The notes below the pieces were generated by a model that worked only from the letters and a program-made list of their open reading frames with translations, was not told the DNA's origin and did not search any database. The translations under genes were made by a program, and so were the position numbers. From Uranotaenia lowii (taxonomy: Eukaryota; Arthropoda; Insecta; Diptera; Culicidae), in the NCBI RefSeq assembly GCF_029784155.1, contig NC_073692.1, positions 240,331,756 through 240,395,755 on the forward strand: a stretch of DNA of 64,000 nucleotides, read 5' to 3'. Positions 56,875 to 64,000 of the stretch are shown piece after piece; the first letter of the stretch is position 1; every line of letters begins with the position of its first letter.

Positions 56875-58879
56875 CGTGTCAATTTTCTTTCGGTTAAGTG
56901 AAATTAATCCGAAAAAAATATTATCTGAAAATATAATTTTGTCTGAATTTAATATACCAACAAAGTGAAATTACCAGTGTGAGTTGTTGAAGTGCTTGAT
57001 TCCTGAACAACCCTGAACAAAGAGATAAGTGGTTTATTTTTCTTCTTAGAACAATTTAACAGTGTTTTTTACGTTCGTTCTAGTTTTTCATTTACAAATA
57101 TTACGAAATAACCTATTCATCTGACTAAAAATTTTCCGTGTTTCATAAAGTTAAGTTTTAGAGTAGACAGAATAAGCTGACAGTACAACGAAGCCCGCAA
57201 ATTTCAAGAGCAATAAAGGATGATATGATTCATTTGACGTGGCTAAGAGGAACTCTGACTGGTTCTGGAAGATCAGCTAAAGGACATTCAGCAAATCCCG
57301 GAAACATGAGTACTGAAACATATAAAGACCGAGCATGTATGAGGGTCAAAAATTCCTGATTGCAAAGTTAAGTATTCAATGTCTTTGATATTTTTATCTA
57401 CTTTTATTTTTGAAAGTTTCAACAAATGCCTTCAAGGTCTTTTGAATAAGTTTTAAATTGTGCAAATAATTTTCAGCACTAATGCTCGAAATTCCATATT
57501 TAAAACTCTTCACAAAAGTGATTAATTAATCACGAACAAAAGTTTGATATTTTATGATAAATTCTAAATGTGTGTTGAGGTTAACGAAGTAAATTGCTGC
57601 ACTTCATTGATTTAGTTTTTGCTCGAGTGATATAGATTTTTCTTTTAATTTATGTTTCGTTCTCGAGAACATTGTGAGAACATTCAGAAAAACTTAAAGA
57701 GATTTTTTATTAGATAACAGATTTCAAGAACAGACACAAGTTAAATAATTTATCGAATTATATTTATTAAGGTATAAACATCAGCTTTACATTAATTTGA
57801 AATTTCTTTTTGATTTGGTTTCGATCACAACGTCTCTTAGGTGATCGAACTGTTAAGATAGCGTTCAGGCTTTCTAAAGCAAAACTTTATAAAGATTTTT
57901 TTTTAAACTAAATGATAGAATGAATTTTTTTTCTAGAATTTTTTTTGAAAATATGATACTATAGTTTTGTATTTTATGATGCATAAAAATCGTTTATTGA
58001 GGCTAGTTATAATATCATACAATAAATTTTCAAATAGTTTGCTAGTACTTTTGAAAATCAATATCCACTTCAAAACTCTTAATGGAAATATTTAAAAGAA
58101 CATTTACGTTGATGTTTTTTTTTCGAATAAATTTGCAAAAATTAAAATAAACGTATGATGCTTCTTTTGAAAATTTATAAGTATGAACATAAGGGAAAAT
58201 AGTAAGAATTTTGTGATAAACTTTAATTCATACATACATTTTCGTGTTTTCGGAGCTTTGTAAATGTTTTTGAAAGATCGTTCTTATTTTATGTTTGTTT
58301 AAAAACTTCTATAACATTTTATTTATATTTGAATGTTTTTCACAAAACAATTTTAAATTTTTCAAGATTTTTGTATAAAAGCCTCATTGAAGCTAGGAGT
58401 TTCAGTAGGAAACTTTAGGAGCATAGGAGGTGTAGGACAAATTCATCACCCGTAATGCTGGCCTAGCATCTCCCAGGGTTTGCATTTCCCAACTTTACCT
58501 TTCAGAATCCTCCCCACGTTTACGGGTGGATCGTAGAGATCTCTGCATCTACCGTTCAAGTAAACGTGAGTCACTTAAAGCGACTAAAATACCCTTCCCT
58601 CTCCCTACACAGTCCGCAGGGTTCGGCCAGGGCACCTTCAACATTCTGTGGGAGCAAGTTTTTCAATTTAAGAGATTCTATAGTCTTAGGCAACGAATTG
58701 GAAGACTTTGCTTCTTTTGAAATTACAAGTCAGGAAGTGTAACATCTTCTAGAAAAGAAGGTGGTGCAATTCACAAAGACTATTATTTCATAAAACGGAG
58801 AGTTGACGAGTAGCGCCAACCGAAGTTTTAGGCGACTGTTTATGCGAATGCGAATGCGAAATTTGTTGCAAGACCGACC
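56771..58879 (-). mobile_element. Probable retroposed segment with poly(A) tail and 23-bp flanks
   Basis: CGAAATTTGTTGCAAGACC plus RACC (one mismatch) occurs at 56771-56793 and 58857-58879. Immediately inside the left copy is a run of 78 T (56794-56871), which is a poly(A) tail for a minus-strand insert. The insert is about 2.06 kb. It contains no long ORF. Its 5' part in the minus orientation (58400-58856) is less A+T-rich than the rest. This layout is that of target-primed retroposition, either of a non-coding or truncated LINE or of a cellular transcript. I cannot identify the source. Confidence 0.6.
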
Positions 58880-59179
58880 GGTTGAATAACGTTCCTCCGG
58901 TAAGGTAGCGAATGATTTTGGTTCTGCAATGGGTTGTTGAGTGGAGCAATTTTGTTCTACAATTTCCGATGCAGTGTTCGTTTTCCTCTTGGAATTGAAC
59001 CGGATCCTGTTGAATTAAACCTGCATAGGAACCATTGGAATTTAGATTTCATATTCATTTTTAACCTTGAGTTTAAGATCAGAGAAGTAGGCGTTGACCT
59101 TTCAGAAAAGCACGCGTTTAGTAGCGTAAACGGACCGATTACTGTCGAAAGAAAGCTTGTTAGTTAAAAGCCGTCCGAG
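58880..59179. other. No recognised feature
   Basis: Short unique-looking interval between the retroposed segment and the tandem repeat. Confidence 0.4.
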
Positions 59180-59977
59180 TTTTGTTCGGATTTTGCGGGT
59201 CGGGGTTTGAAAGCATTTTGAAAACCATCCCCAGTCTTGGAAACGGCTACACGCCAAGTTTCACGTTGATCTGTTCAGTTGTTTCTGTAAATTGTTCGAA
59301 TTATGTCATATTTTTATTAATTTTGCATGGGAGCCCCCCTTCCTTCAAGTAGAAAGCCATTTTTTTTGGCTACACGTCAAATTTCACGTTCGTCGGTTCA
59401 GTAGTTTACGAAAGTTGTTCGAATTGTGTCAAATTTTTGATAATTTTGTATAGGAGCACCCTTTTTGTATTAGGAGTATTAAGTAGTATTAGAGACCATT
59501 CCCGGTCTCGAAAATGGCCACACATCAAATTTAACGTTGATCAGTTCAGTAGATGCCGATATTGTTCGAATTGTGTCAAATTATTGTTAATTTTGTAAGG
59601 GAGCTTCCCTTCTTTGGATTTGGAGGGGTTTTAAAGTATTTTACAAAGTATTCCGGTCTCAAAAATGGTCACATATCAAATTTCACGTTAATCGGTTCAG
59701 TAGTTTACGAAAATTGTTCAAAATGTATAAAATTTAAAAAAATTTTGTATAGCAGCCCCCTATTTTCGGATTCGGAGGGGTTTGGAAGTATTTTGAAAAC
59801 CATCCCCTGTCTTGGAAACGACTGAACACTAAGTTCCACGTTGATCGGTTTAGTTGTTTCAGTAAATTGTTCGAATTATCTCATATTTTTATCAATTTTC
59901 TATGGGAACCCACCTTCTTTTAAGTCGGAACCATTTGAAAGTATTTTAGGAACCATCTCCGCCCCGAAAAACCCTTA

Positions 59978-61629
59978 CAGTGAGGGGCAAAATAAAGTGT
60001 CCAAATTATTTTTTTTTATCATTTCTTTTATTTTTCTGGATAAAATTCACCGAAAACACATCGTAATCATTTTGAAAATATGTTCTTTTTAATTTTTGTT
60101 AATGTTGCGCTGGTAAACAAAAAAAGTTTTTCTGATAGAAAAAAAAAAATAATATTCCAAAAAAAATGGGCAAATTAAGTGTCCAACTCAAAAATCAATA
60201 TAATTTCGATAAGTTTCCATCGCGAGGCCCCTCGAATTTGTTTGTTTTGTGTATTTTGACGTTTCATAAACAACTGGCTTGGCTCTGAAGTATTCAAGTA
60301 GGTGTCTACATTCGAATAAGTTGTAAAATATGGAGAACGCATAAAATTCTGGTTCCATTCCGTTGTCCATCCGGAAACTGGTTGTTCGTGATGTGAATAA
60401 CGGTCAAACGCACCGGGAAGTGGCCAAGCACTACGAAATCAGCAAGACAGCGGTATCAAAAATCATGAAGAAGATGAAAACGTTCGGATCGGAGATGGAT
60501 CGCCCAGGAAGAGAACTAAAGCCCGAGACAGATGCCAGAACAGACAATAAAATCATTCTTGAAGTGAAGAAAAACGCAATAATAACGATCCGGCAGACAC
60601 AGGAAGAGCTCCAATTTTCGGTATTGCGTTGTACTGTCCGTCGCCGCATCCATGCAAAGGAGTACCATAGAAAGATAGCAGTGAGAAGGCCTTTCATTAG
60701 CCAGGTGAACAAGGCTAAGCGGCTCAAGTTCCTCAAGAAACACGTCGATAAACGGCTCGAGTACTGGAAAACATTGTTGGGACCGATGAATCCAAATTCG
60801 AGCTATTTAGCCGGAAGAAGCGGGATCATATGTGGCGCAAGTCGGGTGAGGAGCTCCAAGATCGCCATATCCAAGAAACAGTCAAGCACGGAGGAGATAA
60901 CGTGATGGTGTGGGGGTGCTTTTCTTGGGGTGGGGTGGGCAATTTGGTAAAAATTGACGGAATCATGACAGCTGAGTCATATTCCAATATCCTGCGGGAA
61001 AACCTCGAGGTATCACTCATCAAGACGGGCCTCGAAGAGCGCTTCGTTTTACAGCAGAATAACGATCCGAAGCATACGGCCAATCTAATGAAGTCATTTT
61101 CCCGTTCCTGCCGCATCAAACCCCTTGAATGGCCCCCACAAAGTCCTGATCTGAACCCCATCGAAAATTTGTGGGCCATCCTCGATGCTCTGATTGATAA
61201 GACTGGTGTGACAAATTAAAAATACTTATTTTTATGCCATGGAGCATGCGTGGGAGGAACTCGACCCACAACACTTGCACAATGCACAACCTTGTTGAAA
61301 GTATACCGAAGCACTTGTAGGAGGTGTTGAAGGCCGAAGGAGGCCATACCCATTATTAAATCGTTCTTGTTTGCCTTCAGTTTGAATCAATTTGAAGCTG
61401 TACCGATGTGGACACTTTATTTTGCCCCTGTTTTTTTTGGAATATTAACTGTTTTTTTTTCTATCAGAAAAACTTTTTTTTTTAACAGCGCAACATTAAC
61501 AAAAATTGAAAAGAACATAATAAACAATATTTAAAAAATGATAACGAAGCGTTTTCGTTGAAATTTAACCACAAAAATAAAAGAAATTGAAAAAAAAATA
61601 ATTTTGACACTTTATTTTGCCCCTCACTG
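59978..61629 (+). mobile_element. Tc1-family transposon, 1,652 bp
   Basis: The ends are CAGTGAGGGGCAAAATAAAG and CTTTATTTTGCCCCTCACTG, with long inverted ends of about 200 bp that contain a second GTCCA/GGAC-type copy of the terminal phrase (about 60170 and 61408). TA flanks both sides (59976-59977 and 61630-61631). One transposase pseudogene lies inside. Confidence 0.95.
60330..61365 (+). pseudogene. Tc1 transposase pseudogene
   Basis: The ATG at 60330 (MENA) is followed by a stop at 60342-60344, then SIRKLVVRDVNNGQTHREVA and a helix-turn-helix (HYEISKTAVSKIMKKM). A second DNA-binding part contains IRQTQEELQ. Near 60776 a frameshift moves the reading to TDESKFELFSRKKR (first catalytic Asp), MWRKSGEE and MVWGCFSWGG. 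The second catalytic block reads LQQNNDPKHT where QQDNDPKHT is usual, so the Asp codon is AAT (61058-61060). The Glu block is PDLNPIENLW. After a stop at 61217-61219 the C-terminus continues as EELDPQHLHN. It is inactive for several independent reasons. Confidence 0.93.
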
Positions 61630-61908
61630 TATATACCAATTTTCACAATGATTGGTTCAGTTTTTTTTATTTCATTTTAAAGTGCAAATTACTTTTATTT
61701 TGAAATTATTAGCCAATTTGCCAAATGACTCTTTTTGAGCTACAAATAGTGCAAATCGAAAATTTTATCGATGATTGCTGATTGGAATGACATTTTTTAG
61801 TCTTCACAATATCAAAAAACTAGAGGTATGTTTTTTGTCTAAAGCGTTTAATCGTTAGTTGAAGTTTAGTAAAAAACGCTATAATCTCTAGAAAAATATG
61901 TGTCGATT

Positions 61909-62723
61909 CCCAAGTAACCAAAAGCAGTAAAAACTAGCACCAATTCTGCTCTAACGTCAGCTATAGAGCTTGATTCTGGGCATCATATTAGCCATGTGAG
62001 CTAAGTTGAGCGAAATTAACTGCAGCTTTAGTGCAGAAACTGGTATAACCCCACAAAAGCACTGTGCTGTGCTAAGTCGATGCTCTAGCGTTGGCGGTCA
62101 AAATGCTGGGAAAATGCAAATGGCGTTCAAATGAGGTACAACCATGCGCGTAAAAAAAAATCGATTTTTTTTGGCTCCATTTGTCTGCCATGATATGCAT
62201 ATGATATCTGCATTTTTACATGTTTTTTTTATTTTTCGGGTGAATATGACCTGGAATCGAACTGATGACATCCATGAATCGGACATTTTTCAGTAACTCT
62301 GCTTGTTGACTTATCAGGTCCGCGTTAAATCTTTGAAAAAAAAAAACCCTATTTGAATCAAATGTCTAGCAACCGGTGCCCTAAATTTGCATAAATTCAG
62401 CATCAATCAATGCTAATGTGCTTTCGTCTCATACCACTGTAGTGCTTACATTGTGCAAAAAAAGCATTAAAGCGAGCTTGTGTGATGCTTATTTAATGCT
62501 AAGAGAATATAGCATTTTTCATTCTGATTTAGAGCTATGTTGCATTTCAAAAGCATTGTGCAAAGCATTTAAAAACAGTGGTATAATTCTAATATGATGC
62601 AGCATAGCCCACGAAGGGCTGTTGTAAAGCAAAATTGCACTTGATGTGCTGATAAAGTGTAAAGCTTGAATGCTGGTGTAAAGCTATAAAAAAGCAAAAC
62701 TTTAGTGCTTATGGTTACTTGGG
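61909..62723. mobile_element. 815-bp MITE with CCCAAGTAACCA ends
   Basis: The ends CCCAAGTAACCAAAAGCAGT and the inverse of CCCAAGTAACCATAAGCACT match over about 25 bp. Weaker inverse similarity continues inward, for example GCATCATATTAG on both sides. Interior sequence repeats AGCATT/AATGCT motifs. Target duplication is unclear (perhaps TT). It contains a tRNA-like module on the minus strand. Confidence 0.75.
62248..62320 (-). other. tRNA-like pol III module inside the MITE
   Basis: On the minus strand a 73-nt segment starts GACCTG and ends CAGGTC, which pair like an acceptor stem. Box B-like CAGTTCGATTCC lies at 62253-62264 and a box A-like region at 62295-62315. The T-stem does not pair properly, so I do not call it a functional tRNA. 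It resembles the modules at 1733-1785 and 2045-2097 in design but not in sequence. Confidence 0.45.
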
Positions 62724-63350
62724 TTCTTTTAGTGCGTCCTTTTTAAAAAAACAATTTTTTTGCTAGTGTTTTGAGGTTAGGGCTGAGACGTTTTGTACCA
62801 CCTGAACGGAGATAATTTAGAGTTGTCTGAGTTGGCCTGCTACAAACTATAACCATCTAATATGAAAATTATTTTCATGAACTGACACTGTTTGAAACAG
62901 TCTGTTTCTCACTCACAACCGATTGGTGTTACGAAAACCAGTCATTGAACGAATATGTTCTATTTCGTTTATTTATAAAAGATTTTCACCAGCTTGGTCA
63001 TTAATTTCCTCATAGATTTAAACCGCAAACAAAACAGTAAGATAATGATAAAAAATCAGAAACAATTTTAAAATTGTGAAAACATAATTCAAAAAAAATA
63101 TACGACAGTAAAAATGATAAAGAAATCTCATTACTTAGGAAAAAATTAAAATCATTAATCAATTTAGAATATAAATATGCAGATATACTGTAAGTGTTTC
63201 ATTGGAATGAGTTTCTCATTGAAAAAAACCTCAATACTTAAAATTAGGATTCATACAGTATTGGACAAAACCTATATTTACAACTTCAATAAATTGTGGA
63301 TATAAAGTCTTCTAAACATCTATATGCCAAAAAAACGTAAGTTATAAGGC
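62724..63350. other. No recognised gene
   Basis: A+T-rich DNA between the MITE and the mariner copy. Confidence 0.5.
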
Positions 63351-64000
63351 CACTTGAAGGGCGAACACGAAATTATTGCGACACATTCAACAGGGCAAAA
63401 CTTTTATCCATTGGGGAAAAATCAACCAAATTTTGCACACTTTCTCATTGATGTGTATTGTTTACATGCTGTCAAACTCGAAGTCGTGTTTTTCGATTCA
63501 ACGAAAATGGAGGTGAACCAACGCGAGTCCGAGAGAACAAATTCTTTCCAAACACCTGACCTGTCGCTCCGGCAGTTGGGAAAAATGTTGAACCATTCAA
63601 CCGTCTCCAGAGTGTTGAAACGGTTCCAGGAGCGGTTGACGTTGGACCACGGCATAGAGCTGGAAGAAAACCTGCACCAGAGAATAAAAAGACGGAGGAA
63701 AAGGTGAAGCGGATGATTAAAGCAAATCCCAACGTCTCAAGCCGCGATTTGGCTAAAAAATATCGGCATGTTGCAGAGCTACGTCCAGAATGCAAAGAAG
63801 AGAGCTGGACTACAAACATATAAGGTACAGAACATCCCATACCGCGATGAGCGGCAACAATCTACGGTTAAAACCCAGGCACGAGAAGATGATGATAAAA
63901 TATGGACGACGAAACGTATATAAAAGCCGATTTTGAGCAAATTTCGAGGTTGTAAATTTTCACTGGCAAGAGCAAGTCCGATGTAGACGACAAATTTAAG
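63351..64000 (+). pseudogene. Mariner (DD37E-type) transposase copy, cut by window end
   Basis: This is a second copy of the 27089 element. Similarity starts at CTTGAAGGGCGAACACGAA in both. The N-terminal helix-turn-helix (LGKMLNHSTVSRVLKRF) is present but lacks codons found in the other copy. Frameshifts occur near 63655 and 63755, and codons are lost before the first catalytic block MDDETYIKADFEQ near 63902. The rest lies beyond the window. Its lesions differ from those of the 27-kb copy, so the copies decayed separately. Confidence 0.85.

Larger units (their letters stand above)
59180..61660 (+). repeat. About 150-bp tandem repeat interrupted by Tc1
   Basis: The phrase TTTCACGTTGATCGGTTCAG, or a variant, recurs near 59259, 59381, 59529, 59680 and 59834, and a decayed form appears at 61634 beyond the Tc1 insertion. 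Each unit also has ATTGTTCGAATTNTGTCA and GTATGGGAGCCCCC-like phrases. Spacing is 122-154 bp. The Tc1 element at 59978-61629 landed inside the sixth unit. Confidence 0.85.

Noticed and set aside
56777..56968. Frame with a run of Phe
   Set aside because: It is the translation of the 78-nt poly(T) tract.
62248..62320. Functional tRNA gene
   Set aside because: The ends pair and box B is good, but the T-stem does not form and no clear anticodon arm is seen. I list it only as a tRNA-like module.

Overview
The window looks like a gene-poor, transposon-rich stretch of a dipteran genome, most likely a mosquito (Culicidae). The main evidence is a near-intact mariner-type transposase with the DD37E spacing known mostly from mosquitoes. 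A tRNA-derived SINE, a Tc1 element, several LINE relics, Penelope and copia relics and a Helitron-like element support this. The DNA is A+T-rich, and no operon, bacterial gene, rRNA or clean host gene was found. The species cannot be named from sequence alone.

Layout: 1-9.2 kb holds a fold-back element with two tRNA-like modules (1.6-2.2 kb), an 18-bp minisatellite (2.4-3.1 kb), a palindromic MITE cluster with a small ORF (4.1-5.1 kb), a copia RT/RNase H scrap (5.1-5.3 kb), then unannotated DNA. 9.9-13.2 kb is a three-level nest: a DD37E-type transposon, interrupted by a LINE, itself interrupted by a tRNA-SINE with a perfect 13-bp target duplication. 13.8-15.2 kb is a Helitron-like non-autonomous element with a (TTTG)n tract and about seven 142-bp tandem units. 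A Penelope GIY-YIG relic and a second LINE relic follow (15.7-17.9 kb).

20.3-24.7 kb has a 257-bp MITE with a TAA target duplication beside a 4.1-kb array of 9-bp repeats. 27-31.5 kb has a broken mariner, a dispersed repeat and a mariner whose transposase is spoiled by one stop codon. 34.6-39.5 kb is an 8-bp repeat array abutting a second 9-bp array of about 4.3 kb. 43.9-46.3 kb is a LINE split by a 1.08-kb TAA-duplicating element that carries an exon-like ORF. 49.2-52.6 kb holds a 868-bp palindromic element, a minus-strand LINE with an altered catalytic box, and a fold-back array of converging minisatellites. 56.8-58.9 kb is a likely retroposed segment with a 78-nt poly(T) tract and 23-bp flanking repeats. 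59-61.7 kb is a 150-bp tandem repeat split by a Tc1 element. 61.9-62.7 kb is a MITE containing a tRNA-like module, and the window ends inside another mariner copy.

No working gene set can be assembled here. Every recognisable protein-coding segment is selfish DNA and each carries at least one visible lesion. The interest lies in insertion order, repeat architecture, recurring tRNA-like modules inside inverted-repeat elements, and two small exon-like ORFs inside non-autonomous elements.
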